From: an uncultured Alistipes sp.
GTDB taxonomy: Bacteria; Bacteroidota; Bacteroidia; Bacteroidales; Rikenellaceae
Direction: 5' to 3'
DNA length: 27,557 nucleotides
NCBI GenBank assembly: GCA_900549685.1
Contig: UROX01000012.1
Coordinates: forward strand, 1-27,557
Both the position numbers and the translations under genes were made by a program. Shown in pieces: positions 15,620 to 24,844 of the stretch. Position 1 is the stretch's first letter, and each line of letters starts with the position of its first letter. Below the pieces are notes generated by a model, which ran no database searches, was not told the origin of the DNA, and saw nothing but the letters and a program-made list of their open reading frames with translations.

Positions 15620-18256
15620 ATGAAGAAACGAAATGTTTATGTATGGTCCGCAGCCGGAGCGCTGGCATTCGCTCTGGCATCTTGCGGCGGCGGAAAACCC
15701 GCGGCCGTAGCGGACATGCGGTGCGAATACATGCGTTCGCCCGTGGGAATCGATGCGGGTATCGCACCCCGCTTTACGTGGAATTATACCGGCGACGACG
15801 AAGATTTTGTCCAGACGGCCTGTCGGGTCCGCATCGCTTCGAGCCGCGATGCGCTCGAAGACTCGACCTCCGTACCCGACGTATGGCTTTCGCCCGAAGT
15901 GCTTTCGGGGGCCGGGTTCGTCGAATACGGCGGCGAAGCGCTGGCGCCTCATACGCGTTATTACTGGAACATCGCCGTCCGCGATGGCGAGGGCGGCGTG
16001 CTGTTGTCGCCCATCGACAGCTTCGAGACGGCCAAGGCCTCCCGAGAGGGATGGACGGCCCGCTGGATCACCGACGGGCAGGACAAGGAATTCGCTGCCG
16101 CGCCCATGCTGCGCAAATCGTTCGAGGTGAAAGAGGGACTGCGCGAGGCCCGGCTCTACGCCAGTGCCGCTGCCTACGGCAAGTGGGCCATCAACGGCGA
16201 ATCCGCTTCGGCCAACCGGCTCGATCCGGGATATACGCATTACGACAAACGCAACCTCTACGCGGTCAGCGACGTGACCGGACTGCTCGCTCCCGGCGAG
16301 AACGTGCTTTCGGCCGTGCTGGGCAACGGATTCTACAACCAGCAGGGCCGAGTGGCTACGTGGGATTTCGAACAGGCCCGCTGGCGGGACCGTCCCCGCA
16401 TGATCTGCGAGCTGCATCTGATTTACGACGACGGCAGCCGCGAAGTCGTGGCCTCGGACGGAACATGGAAAACCGCGACGGGTCCCTACGTGAGCAATAA
16501 CATTTACAGCGGCGACACCTACGATGCCCGTCGGGAGATTGTGGGCTGGGACCGCCCCGGCTTCGACGACGCTTCGTGGACCGTGGCCGTGGAGGCGGAC
16601 GATCCGTCGCCCCTGCTCGTGGCCCAGCATACGCCGGCCGTGCAGGTCGAACGCGAAATCGCACCCGTGGCGATGCAGGCTTTCGGCGATACGGTGTTCG
16701 TGTACGACTTCGGCGTCAATATGTCGGGTGTGTGCCGCCTGAGCGTGGAGGGCGAGGCCGGAACGACGCTCTCGCTCAAACATGGCGAGCTGCTCAAGGA
16801 CAACGGCCGGGTCGAAATGGGCAATATCGACATCTATTTCTATCCGCAGCCGGGCGTGGAGTTCCAGACCGATTTCTATACGCTCCGCGGCGAAGGCCGC
16901 GAGACGTTCGCGCCCGACTTCACGTACCACGGCTTCCGGTATGTGGAGGTGAAGGCCGACCGGCCCGTCCGTCTCGAGAAAGACGACCTGACGGCGCTCT
17001 TCATGCACACGGCCGTCGAGCCGGCGGGTAGCTTCAGTTGTTCGAACGAACTGCTTAATAAAATATGGGCCGCGACGAATCAGGCCTATTTGTCGAACCT
17101 GATGAGCATTCCTACGGACTGTCCGCAGCGCGAGAAAAACGGCTGGACGGCCGATGCCCATCTGTCCGTCGATCTGGGACTGCTCAATTACGACGGTATC
17201 CGCTTTTACGAAAAATGGCTCGACGACCTGGTCGATAACCAGCGCGAGGACGGCAGTATTGCCGGTATCATTCCCAGTTCGGGATGGGGATACAGCGACT
17301 GGATCGGTCCGGTGTGGGATGCCGTCATGTTCATCATTCCCGAAGCGCTCTATAATTACTACGGCGATCCCCGGGCGATCGAGAAGGTCTATCCCGTCTG
17401 CGAAAAATACCTCGCCTACCTTCAGAACCGCGAGGACGGGGAAGGGCTGGTGACCTACGGCATCGGCGACTGGGTGCCCTACAAGACGGTGACGCCTACG
17501 GAATTCACGACGCCCTGTTTCTATTACCTCGACTGTCGGACGATGGCCCGTTTCGCCGAACTGACCGGCCGCGACGGAACCGCGTATGCCGAAAAGGCCG
17601 ACCGGTTGAGGGAGACGATCAACCGCAAATATTTCCATCCCGACAGCGCGACGTACGCCAACGGCTCGCAGGCTGCGCTGGCTACGGCGCTGGCTCTGGG
17701 CATCGTGCCCGAGGGGTACGAACAGGCCGTGGCCGACCGTCTGCTCGCGTCGGTCGAGGCGACGGACTATCACCTCGATTTCGGTACGCTGGGCAGCAAG
17801 TATGTGTTGAGGATGCTGGCCCGTTACGGATATGCCGATGCCGCCTACAAGATGGCCGCGCAGAAAGACGCTCCGTCGTGGGGCGCGTGGATCGAAAAGG
17901 GATTCACCACGCTGGCCGAAACGTGGCTGCTCTCGCCCGAATTCCGCGATGCGTCGGTCAATCACGTCTTCCTCGGCGACATCAGCGCATGGATGTTCAA
18001 CGTGCTGGCCGGAATCAACTACGACCCTGCGGAGCCGGGATTCCGCCACATCGTTTTCCGTCCCCACTTCGTCGAGGGACTCGACTGGGTGAAGGCCGAG
18101 TACCGTTCGGTCAGCGGCCCGATCCGCTCGGAGTGGAAACGCGAAGGCAAGAAGATCGTGCTCCGGGTGACCGTACCGCTCAACACCCGCGCCACGCTCT
18201 ATGCGGACGGCCGCGAAATTCCGGTCGGCGCGGGAGAGCATGTATTCAGATTCTGA
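15620..18256 (+). CDS. GH78 alpha-L-rhamnosidase, lipoprotein
   Basis: Predicted to release terminal alpha-L-rhamnose from plant glycans or rhamnosides. The N-terminus is a lipoprotein signal with L-A-S-C (Cys22) followed by G-G-G-K; no acidic export signal is seen, so a periplasm-facing anchor is more likely. Domain order matches GH78: an N-terminal Ig-like domain (about 30-140), a beta-sandwich carbohydrate-binding-like domain (about 150-310), a further beta domain, the alpha/alpha-barrel catalytic domain (about 475-790) and a C-terminal beta-sandwich. The acid motif C-P-Q-R-E-K-N-G-W-T places the probable catalytic acid at Glu505. W-I-E-K-G-F-T-T-L-A-E puts the probable base at Glu767; Ala replaces the more usual Trp just before it. 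Length is 878 residues. Rhamnose is the expected but unproven substrate. Confidence 0.92.
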   Translation: MKKRNVYVWSAAGALAFALASCGGGKPAAVADMRCEYMRSPVGIDAGIAPRFTWNYTGDDEDFVQTACRVRIASSRDALEDSTSVPDVWLSPEVLSGAGFVEYGGEALAPHTRYYWNIAVRDGEGGVLLSPIDSFETAKASREGWTARWITDGQDKEFAAAPMLRKSFEVKEGLREARLYASAAAYGKWAINGESASANRLDPGYTHYDKRNLYAVSDVTGLLAPGENVLSAVLGNGFYNQQGRVATWDFEQARWRDRPRMICELHLIYDDGSREVVASDGTWKTATGPYVSNNIYSGDTYDARREIVGWDRPGFDDASWTVAVEADDPSPLLVAQHTPAVQVEREIAPVAMQAFGDTVFVYDFGVNMSGVCRLSVEGEAGTTLSLKHGELLKDNGRVEMGNIDIYFYPQPGVEFQTDFYTLRGEGRETFAPDFTYHGFRYVEVKADRPVRLEKDDLTALFMHTAVEPAGSFSCSNELLNKIWAATNQAYLSNLMSIPTDCPQREKNGWTADAHLSVDLGLLNYDGIRFYEKWLDDLVDNQREDGSIAGIIPSSGWGYSDWIGPVWDAVMFIIPEALYNYYGDPRAIEKVYPVCEKYLAYLQNREDGEGLVTYGIGDWVPYKTVTPTEFTTPCFYYLDCRTMARFAELTGRDGTAYAEKADRLRETINRKYFHPDSATYANGSQAALATALALGIVPEGYEQAVADRLLASVEATDYHLDFGTLGSKYVLRMLARYGYADAAYKMAAQKDAPSWGAWIEKGFTTLAETWLLSPEFRDASVNHVFLGDISAWMFNVLAGINYDPAEPGFRHIVFRPHFVEGLDWVKAEYRSVSGPIRSEWKREGKKIVLRVTVPLNTRATLYADGREIPVGAGEHVFRF

Positions 18257-18341
18257 ATCCGGAACGGCCGGTCTGCGGAGCGATTTTTCGAACCCGTTCC
18301 GCGGGGACGGTCGTCCTTCGAACCGGAAAATAGAAATTTAT

Positions 18342-18353
18342 AAAAACGATAAT
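18342..18353 (+). promoter_or_regulatory. Weak operator-like site before the GH2 gene
   Basis: An A-rich element containing AAnCGAT, similar in its core to the palindrome before the LacI gene and located four bases before the start at 18357. It may be only the A-rich leader usual in this genome, so it is a low-confidence candidate. Confidence 0.2.
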
Positions 18354-18356
18354 CGA

Positions 18357-20771
18357 ATGAAAATGAAAACGAATATGATATTTCGGAGGGGAGCCGGTCT
18401 GCTGGCCGCGCTGACCCTCGCCCTCTCCGCTTCGGGTGGCCCCGTGTCGCTCAACGGGAAATGGGACCTTTCTTTCTGGCCGCAGGCCGGCGAGGCCGTG
18501 CTTTCGCCCGAAGGACTCGAAAAAACAGAGGCCACGACGATTCCGGCTACCGTGCCGGGCAATGTCGAGATCGACATGGAAGCGGCCGGCCTGATTCCCG
18601 ATCCGCGGGTCGGCGCCACGGTGAACGACCTGCGAAAATACGAAGGCTACCAGTGGTGCTATTCGCGTCGTTTTTCGGCGCCGGAACTCCGCCCGGGCCA
18701 ACAGGCCGAACTCGTCTTCGGCGGAATCGACTGCGTGGGCGAAATCTGGGTCAATGGCGTTCATGTCGGATCGTCGGACAATATGCTCATCGAACAGCGG
18801 TTCGACGTGACGGACTGCCTGAAGGCGGGCGACGGCAACCTGGTGCAGGTCATCCTGCGTCCCGTCGTGCTCGAGAGCCAGAAATACCTGCTCGGTACGT
18901 TCAGCATGGGCAACTTCGCTTCGGAAGAGTCGGTCTATATGCGCAAGGCTCCCCACATGTACGGCTGGGACATCATGCCCCGGCTCGTGAGTGCGGGTCT
19001 GTGGCGCGACGTGACGCTCGAGATTCTCGAACCGCTTCGCTTTACCGATGTCACCTGGGTGACCACGAATGTGGATACGGCCACGAGAAATGTCCGCCTT
19101 TTCGTCGATTTCCAGACGAAACTTCCTTTCGACCAGTTCGACAAGGCCCGTGTGCGTTTTACGCTTTCGCGCGAAGGCAAGCAGGTGTATCAGGGCGAGC
19201 GCATCCTTTTCACGCATGCCGGCCGTCAGATCATCGAATTGCAGAATGCCGATCTGTGGTGGCCCAGAGGGTACGGCGATGCGGCACTCTATGAGGCCCG
19301 TGCCGAACTGGTCGCTTCCGACGGGGAGATCGTCGATACGGATACCAAGAGAATCGGTCTGCGTACCGTGAAACTCGACCTTTCGGACATCAACCTGCCC
19401 GACGAGCGGGGACGGTTCTGTTTCGAGGTGAACGGCGAGAAAATCTTCATCCGGGGAACGAACTGGGTGCCCCTCGACGCGCTGCACAGCCGCGACGCGG
19501 CCCAGTATGAGAGTGCCCTGAAACTCGTTACCGACGCCAACTGCAACATGATCCGCTGCTGGGGCGGTAACGTCTACGAGGATACGCGCTTCTTCGATCT
19601 TTGCGACGAGAACGGTCTGATGATTTGGCAGGACTTCGCGATGGGTTGCGCGTTCTATCCCCAGCGCGACGATTTTCTCGAAGGGCTTCGCCGCGAAATC
19701 ACGTCGGTCGTGCTCAAGCTCCGCAACCACCCCTCGCTGGTGCTGTGGGCCGGTAACAACGAGGACGACGCCAACCTCTACTGGGGGCTCATGGCTTTCC
19801 ACCTCGACCCGAACCGCGATGCCGTTTCGCGTCGCGTGATTCCCGAGGTGCTCTACGAGTTCGACGTGACGCGTCCCTACCTTCCCAGTTCGCCTTATTA
19901 TAGCCAGGCGGTTTGGGAAAAGGGCAGTACCGACGAGTATCTGCCCGAGAACCATCTGTGGGGTCCGCGCGGTTATTACAAGGATCCGTTCTATACGACG
20001 GCGCCCTGTACGTTCGTCAGCGAGATCGGCTATCACGGTTGCCCCAACCGCAGCAGCATCGAGCGTATGATGACGCCCGACTGTGTCTATCCGTGGGTGG
20101 ACAAGGACCGTCGCTGGAACGACGAGTGGATCACCAAGTCCACGCGGCGGTTCGTGGCATGGGGGCCGACGCAGGATCGGAACAATCTTATGCTCAATCA
20201 GGTGAATATCCTGTTCGGTTCCGTGCCCGACGACCTCGACGAGTTCGTCTTCGCCTCGCAGGCCGTACAGGCCGAGGCCATGAAATATTTCATGGAGATG
20301 TGGCGCGGCCGCAAGTTCGAACGTACGGGTATCATCTGGTGGAACGTGCGCGACGGCTGGCCCATCATTTCGGATGCCGTGGTGGACTATTACGGATCGA
20401 AAAAACTGGCCTACTACTTCCTCTGCAACGTACAGCGCGACGTGTGTCTGTTCATCAACGATCCGCGGGAGGGAACCTATCCGCTCGTGGCGGTGAACGA
20501 TACGCGCGAGGCGGCGCGGGGAACGGTTTCCGTGACCGATGCGGCTACCGGACGCGAGGTCTTCCGGGGCAGCTATACGGTACCGGCCAACGGCCGCAGC
20601 GAGGTGGCCTCACTGCCCGTCATGGAAGGACAGGGCATGTTCGTCATCCGCTACGAGGTCGGAGGGGAGACGTTCACGAACCACTACCTCTACGGCGAGC
20701 CTCCCTATGCGCTCGGCGATTACAGGAAATGGCTCTCCAAAACGAAACTTTACGATAAAAGAGATAAATAG
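18357..20771 (+). CDS. GH2 beta-mannosidase-like glycoside hydrolase
   Basis: Exported enzyme of 804 residues predicted to remove non-reducing beta-linked mannose (or a related sugar). A signal peptide of about 30 residues ends near A-L-S-A-S-G. A jelly-roll sugar-binding domain follows (L-N-G-K-W-D-L-S-F; I-D-C-V-G-E-I-W-V-N-G), then immunoglobulin-like and TIM-barrel domains. The acid/base is Glu469 in W-A-G-N-N-E-D, matching the GH2 mannosidase N-N-E motif, and the nucleophile is Glu556 in F-V-S-E-I-G-Y. The segment M-I-R-C-W-G-G-N-V-Y-E is characteristic of beta-mannosidases. It lies 100 bases after the rhamnosidase gene and nine bases before the sugar kinase gene. Exo-beta-glucosaminidase is an alternative assignment. 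Confidence 0.87.
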   Translation: MKMKTNMIFRRGAGLLAALTLALSASGGPVSLNGKWDLSFWPQAGEAVLSPEGLEKTEATTIPATVPGNVEIDMEAAGLIPDPRVGATVNDLRKYEGYQWCYSRRFSAPELRPGQQAELVFGGIDCVGEIWVNGVHVGSSDNMLIEQRFDVTDCLKAGDGNLVQVILRPVVLESQKYLLGTFSMGNFASEESVYMRKAPHMYGWDIMPRLVSAGLWRDVTLEILEPLRFTDVTWVTTNVDTATRNVRLFVDFQTKLPFDQFDKARVRFTLSREGKQVYQGERILFTHAGRQIIELQNADLWWPRGYGDAALYEARAELVASDGEIVDTDTKRIGLRTVKLDLSDINLPDERGRFCFEVNGEKIFIRGTNWVPLDALHSRDAAQYESALKLVTDANCNMIRCWGGNVYEDTRFFDLCDENGLMIWQDFAMGCAFYPQRDDFLEGLRREITSVVLKLRNHPSLVLWAGNNEDDANLYWGLMAFHLDPNRDAVSRRVIPEVLYEFDVTRPYLPSSPYYSQAVWEKGSTDEYLPENHLWGPRGYYKDPFYTTAPCTFVSEIGYHGCPNRSSIERMMTPDCVYPWVDKDRRWNDEWITKSTRRFVAWGPTQDRNNLMLNQVNILFGSVPDDLDEFVFASQAVQAEAMKYFMEMWRGRKFERTGIIWWNVRDGWPIISDAVVDYYGSKKLAYYFLCNVQRDVCLFINDPREGTYPLVAVNDTREAARGTVSVTDAATGREVFRGSYTVPANGRSEVASLPVMEGQGMFVIRYEVGGETFTNHYLYGEPPYALGDYRKWLSKTKLYDKRDK

Positions 20772-20780
20772 TCGAAACGG

Positions 20781-21749
20781 ATGGAACGGAATATTCTGGG
20801 AGTCGATATCGGCGGCACCAAGTGTGCCGTCACCTACGGCCGCAAACAGGGCGACCGTCTGCAAATCGTAGACAAGGTGCGCTTCGCCACTTCCGGCGTA
20901 AACGAAACGATAGGGGAAATCTTGGAGAGCATCGCGGCGCTCATGCAGCGTCACGGACTCGATGCCTCGAATACGGGCGCCGTGGGAATCAGTTGCGGAG
21001 GTCCGCTCGACAGCCGGACGGGGGTGGTCATGTCGCCGCCCAACCTGCCGGGATGGGACAACATCCCGATCGTGAAAACGATTTCCGACCGGTTCTCCGT
21101 CCGGACGGGCATCCATAACGACGCCAATGCCTGCGCGCTGGCCGAATGGAAATTCGGCGCCGGGATCGGGACGCGCAACATGGTGTTCCTGACCTTCGGG
21201 ACGGGCCTCGGTGCCGGGTTGATCCTCGACGGGAGGCTCTATGCCGGAACCAACGACAACGCCGGCGAGCTGGGGCATATCCGCCTTTCGGATTTCGGGC
21301 CGGTGGGTTACGGCAAGTGCGGTTCGTTCGAAGGGTTCGCCAGCGGAGGCGGGATCGCCCAACTGGCGCGGTTCAAACTCAGCGAACGTTTCCAGTGCGG
21401 CGAGCGCGTGGCGTGGTGCGCACCCGGCGAGCTGGATCGGGTGACGGCGCAGACGGTGGCCGAAGCCGCCGCTGCGGGCGATGCGCTGGCGCTGGAGATT
21501 TACCGGATTTCGGCCACGTATCTGGGTCGGGGACTGGCCATGGTGATCGACCTGCTCAACCCCGAAAAGATCGTCATCGGGAGCATCTATGTCCGCAACC
21601 GGTCGATCATGGAACCTTTCGTGCTGCAGGAGATCGAGCGCGAGGCGCTGTCCCATGCCCGGCGGGTGTGCCGGGTCGTTCCGGCCGGTCTGGGCGAACA
21701 GATCGGCGATTACGCGGCCCTTTCGGTGGCTGCCGATGTGATAGGATAG
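20781..21749 (+). CDS. ROK-family sugar kinase lacking the usual cysteine cluster
   Basis: Cytoplasmic kinase expected to phosphorylate a hexose released by the neighbouring hydrolases. The phosphate-binding D-I-G-G-T-K (residues 9-14) and the catalytic Asp in H-N-D-A-N-A (near residue 114) are intact, and G-T-G-L-G-A-G is present. The usual zinc motif after G-H-I (C-x-C-G-x2-G-C-x-E) is degraded here to G-Y-G-K-C-G-S-F-E, leaving one cysteine, although the following S-G-G-G and the Glu remain. It has 322 residues, normal for ROK, and no DNA-binding domain, so it is a kinase and not a NagC-type repressor. Glucose, mannose or an N-acetylhexosamine could be the substrate. Confidence 0.9.
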   Translation: MERNILGVDIGGTKCAVTYGRKQGDRLQIVDKVRFATSGVNETIGEILESIAALMQRHGLDASNTGAVGISCGGPLDSRTGVVMSPPNLPGWDNIPIVKTISDRFSVRTGIHNDANACALAEWKFGAGIGTRNMVFLTFGTGLGAGLILDGRLYAGTNDNAGELGHIRLSDFGPVGYGKCGSFEGFASGGGIAQLARFKLSERFQCGERVAWCAPGELDRVTAQTVAEAAAAGDALALEIYRISATYLGRGLAMVIDLLNPEKIVIGSIYVRNRSIMEPFVLQEIEREALSHARRVCRVVPAGLGEQIGDYAALSVAADVIG

Positions 21750-21913
21750 AAAACAATAGCTTTCGTGTACCGGAGTCTCCGGCGTCGTTTCCCGGTCCCG
21801 GCCGCTGTTGCGGACCGTGCGTCCGGAGCGGCCCCGCCCGGAGAGGGCGGCGCTGGATGGCCGCGACGGTTCCGGATACCGGTACGCTGAAGCCTATAAT
21901 CGTGAGAAAGAAA

Positions 21914-22486
21914 ATGAAAAAGATCATAACCGACAGTCTTGCGCAGGCCGAAAAGGCGCTGCACGACTTTATCGCCGATCCGCGCACGCTGGAGTCGATG
22001 TCGCGGGCGGTGGAAATCATGAAGGAAGCGCTCGGCAGCGGTTCCAAAATCATCAGTTGCGGCAACGGCGGATCGCTGTGCGACGCGACGCATTTCGCCG
22101 AAGAACTCACCGGACGTTTCCGCTCGGACCGCCGTCCGCTGCCCGCCATGGCGATCAACGATGCGGCCTACATGACCTGCGTGGGCAACGATTTCAGCTT
22201 CGAGCAGATTTTCGCCCGCTGGGTCGAGGCGTTCGGCCGGCCCGGCGACGTGTTGCTGGCTATCAGCACGAGCGGCAATTCGGGCAATATCGTGCTGGCG
22301 GCCGAAGCGGCCCGCCGCTGCGGAATGAAGATCGTCGTGCTGACGGCCGACGGACCGACCCGGCTCGCCGCGCTGGCCGATGCGGCGATTCTCGCGCCCC
22401 GGACGCCCCATTCCGACCGGATACAGGAGATCCATATCAAGGCGATCCACATCATGATCGAGGCGCTGGAGGCCGAATTGCTCTGA
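21914..22486 (+). CDS. gmhA: SIS-domain isomerase, GmhA-like (phosphoheptose isomerase)
   Basis: A 190-residue SIS-fold protein closest to D-sedoheptulose 7-phosphate isomerase, which makes D-glycero-D-manno-heptose 7-phosphate in the cytoplasm. The phosphate-binding loops G-N-G-G-S-L-C-D and S-T-S-G-N-S are conserved, as are the catalytic Glu in E-E-L-T-G-R-F and His in Q-E-I-H-I-K-A-I-H. The first loop has L-C-D-A-T where GmhA usually has A-A-D-A-Q. The start at 21914 is preferred to an upstream in-frame ATG because it gives the usual N-terminus. No other heptose-pathway gene (hldE, gmhB) is nearby; its place between a sugar kinase and galactosidases suggests it may act on another sugar phosphate. 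Confidence 0.82.
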   Translation: MKKIITDSLAQAEKALHDFIADPRTLESMSRAVEIMKEALGSGSKIISCGNGGSLCDATHFAEELTGRFRSDRRPLPAMAINDAAYMTCVGNDFSFEQIFARWVEAFGRPGDVLLAISTSGNSGNIVLAAEAARRCGMKIVVLTADGPTRLAALADAAILAPRTPHSDRIQEIHIKAIHIMIEALEAELL

Positions 22487-22743
22487 GGCCGAACGGCCGT
22501 CCGGAAACGGCCGGTGCCGGCCCGTGTCCTGCACCGGTTTCCGGGCCGTCGCCGCTCTTCCGGCCGGAGGATGCGGGCGTTCCGCGGCCGTCGCCGCTTC
22601 GACGGGCTCGACGGACGGTCGGACCGCTCTTCCGGGACAGTCGGAATGCCGGACGGAAGAACGGTTGCGGAGGCGTATGGAGAGTTCGTCCTGTATAAAC
22701 CGAGCGAGGCTTGTCAATAAAAACTTAACCGAAAAACAAACCG
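22487..22743 (+). other. GC-rich hairpin-containing spacer before the GH36 genes
   Basis: No credible gene is seen in these 257 bases. A strong stem-loop (22499-22508 and 22512-22517 pairing with 22531-22546, with a three-base bulge) starts 12 bases after the isomerase gene. It has no T-run, so an RNA-processing or stability role is as likely as termination. The last 35 bases become A-rich and lead into the first GH36 gene. Confidence 0.6.
22725..22736 (+). promoter_or_regulatory. Operator-like half-site before the first GH36 gene
   Basis: TTAACCGAAAAA shares the left eight bases of the palindrome before the LacI gene and lies seven bases before the start at 22744. The right half is not symmetrical. 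A regulatory role is inferred only from the shared sequence. Confidence 0.3.
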
Positions 22744-24816
22744 ATGAAACGATTTTTTGCGATTTGCAGTATATGGATATGGAGCGCGGCATTCGCCGGA
22801 GCGCTGTCGGCTCAGGCCGTATCGAAGGTGACGAGTGCTCCCGTCGATGCCGTGCGTTGGGTCGAGACCCGTTTCGGCCCCGGCAAGGTGCCTCCTTTTT
22901 CGTTCGTTTACGGAGGAAAATCCTCCCGTGAGCTGCTTCGGCAGTGGAAATACCGGGCTTCGCGTCCCGGAAGCCCCGAACCGGGCGTAGAGGCGTTCCT
23001 CTATACGTACACCGATCCCGTGACCGGACTGAGCGTCGATTGCCGCGTGTGGGCCTATCCCGAGTTCCATGCCGTGAAGTGGATGCTGCATTTCACCAAC
23101 GGAGGCGGGAAGAACACGCCTACGCTGGTGAAGGTGAAAGTGGCCGACATCGCGCTGCAATATCCCGAGGCCGGCGAGTTCATGCTCTATCGGGCCGACG
23201 GAAACCATATCTCGAAAGAGGATTTCCATCCCCGCGCCACGGCGCTCTCTCCGGGCGAGACGTTCTGCATGGCTCCCGAAGGGGGCCGTTCGTCGGAGGG
23301 CGACCATCTGCCCTTCTTCAACGTAGCCGCACCGGGCGGCAAGCAGGGTGTCACGGCAGCCGTGGGATGGACCGGAACGTGGTTCGCCGACATCACGGCC
23401 ACGGGCGACCGGAGCGTGGAGCTGGCGTCGGGCATGAAGAACATGGAACTGTATCTGCTGCCCGGCGAGACGATCCGTACTCCGTCGTTCAGCCTGATGT
23501 TCTGGCAGGGCGACGACCGCATGGAGGGACACAACCGCTTCCGCCGCTACGTGCTGGCGCATCATTCGCGCAAGATCGACGGCAAATTCGCCGAATATCC
23601 GCTTTGCAGCGGCTTCAACTACCGCGATCCGGCGCCGTGCACCGAGTATTCCTGCATCACGGCCGACTGGGCCTGTGCGCTGATTTCGCGTTACGCGCAG
23701 TTCGGTCTGACGCCCGAAGTCTTCTGGCTCGACGCTGGATGGAACGAGGGGGCGGCCGACTATGCCCACGGACGTTCGTGGGCCAATACGACGGGCAACT
23801 GGACGATCGACTCGACCCGCTTCCCGCAGGGGCTCAAGCCCGTGGCCGACGCCGCCCATCGGGTGGGGGCCAAGTTCATGGTATGGTTCGAGCCGGAACG
23901 CGTCATCAAGGGCACGCAGTGGGCCGTGGAACACCCCGAATGGATGCTCGACCTGCCTTCGGAACCGGACGGAACCTACCTGCTTTTCGATCTGGGCAAT
24001 ACCGAGGCCCGCGAGTGGCTTTCGCGCTATATCGGCGACATGATCGAGCAGAACGGCATCGACTACTACCGGCAGGACTTCAACATGCAGCCCGACAAAT
24101 ATTGGGCGGCACACGACGAGCCGGGGCGGAAGGGTATGAAGGAGATCCGCCACATCGAGGGCCTGTATGCCTTCTGGGACTATCTGCTCGAGCGTTTCCC
24201 CGGTCTGCTGATCGACAACTGTGCCAGCGGCGGCCGGCGCATCGACCTCGAAACCATCGTCCGCAGCGCTCCGCTGTGGCGCAGCGACTATTATCACTAT
24301 GACGACCCGGACGGTTATCAGGGGCACACCTACGGACTGAATTTCTTCCTGCCGCTGCACGGCACGGGCATTCTGCAGACCGACAAGTATTCGTTCCGGT
24401 CGAGCATCAGCAGTGCGCTGATCTATAACTGGAAAGTGACCGACAACCAGGGTTCGTTCCTCGACATGCAGGACCGGATCGACGAATTCAAGTCCATCCG
24501 CGACTATTTCTACGAGGACTATTATCCGCTGACCGGGATCGAGAGGACGACGGACGCCGACGTGTGGATCGCCTACCAGATGCACCGTCCCTCGGACGGC
24601 ACGGGCATCGTCGTAGCCTTCCGGCGTGCGGCCTGTCCCGACCGTTCGGTGACGGTCGCTCTGTCGGGGCTGGAAGCCGGCCGGAGCTACCGTATCGTCG
24701 ATACCGACAGCGGGGCCACGTCGATCCTGACCGGTGCCGAACTCGCCTCCGGATTCGAAATCTCTTCGGACGAATCCCGGGCCTCGTTCCTGTTCCGGTA
24801 CGCTCCGGCGGAATAA
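22744..24816 (+). CDS. GH36 alpha-galactosidase, first of two tandem paralogues
   Basis: Exported 690-residue enzyme predicted to hydrolyse terminal alpha-galactosides. A signal peptide of about 23 residues ends at A-L-S-A-Q-A. An N-terminal beta-supersandwich (to about residue 290) leads into the catalytic barrel. The nucleophile is Asp445 in Y-Y-R-Q-D-F-N, the acid/base is Asp515 in L-W-R-S-D-Y-Y, and the C-A-S-G-G-R-R-I-D-L-E motif lies between them. The conserved M-V-W-F-E-P-E-R segment of GH36 is near residue 379. The C-terminal 90 residues form a beta domain. It is clearly homologous along its whole length to the gene that follows 41 bases later. Its acid/base loop (D-Y-Y-H-Y-D-D-P-D-G-Y-Q-G) is one residue longer than in the second copy. 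GH36 also includes alpha-N-acetylgalactosaminidases. Confidence 0.9.
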   Translation: MKRFFAICSIWIWSAAFAGALSAQAVSKVTSAPVDAVRWVETRFGPGKVPPFSFVYGGKSSRELLRQWKYRASRPGSPEPGVEAFLYTYTDPVTGLSVDCRVWAYPEFHAVKWMLHFTNGGGKNTPTLVKVKVADIALQYPEAGEFMLYRADGNHISKEDFHPRATALSPGETFCMAPEGGRSSEGDHLPFFNVAAPGGKQGVTAAVGWTGTWFADITATGDRSVELASGMKNMELYLLPGETIRTPSFSLMFWQGDDRMEGHNRFRRYVLAHHSRKIDGKFAEYPLCSGFNYRDPAPCTEYSCITADWACALISRYAQFGLTPEVFWLDAGWNEGAADYAHGRSWANTTGNWTIDSTRFPQGLKPVADAAHRVGAKFMVWFEPERVIKGTQWAVEHPEWMLDLPSEPDGTYLLFDLGNTEAREWLSRYIGDMIEQNGIDYYRQDFNMQPDKYWAAHDEPGRKGMKEIRHIEGLYAFWDYLLERFPGLLIDNCASGGRRIDLETIVRSAPLWRSDYYHYDDPDGYQGHTYGLNFFLPLHGTGILQTDKYSFRSSISSALIYNWKVTDNQGSFLDMQDRIDEFKSIRDYFYEDYYPLTGIERTTDADVWIAYQMHRPSDGTGIVVAFRRAACPDRSVTVALSGLEAGRSYRIVDTDSGATSILTGAELASGFEISSDESRASFLFRYAPAE

Positions 24817-24844
24817 TCCTCCGGCCTTTGTCTGTACATTCGAA

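Noticed and set aside
22514..22720. Small open frame in the spacer before the first GH36 gene
   Set aside because: Starts within the strong hairpin and encodes an Arg/Gly-rich product typical of non-coding GC-rich DNA.
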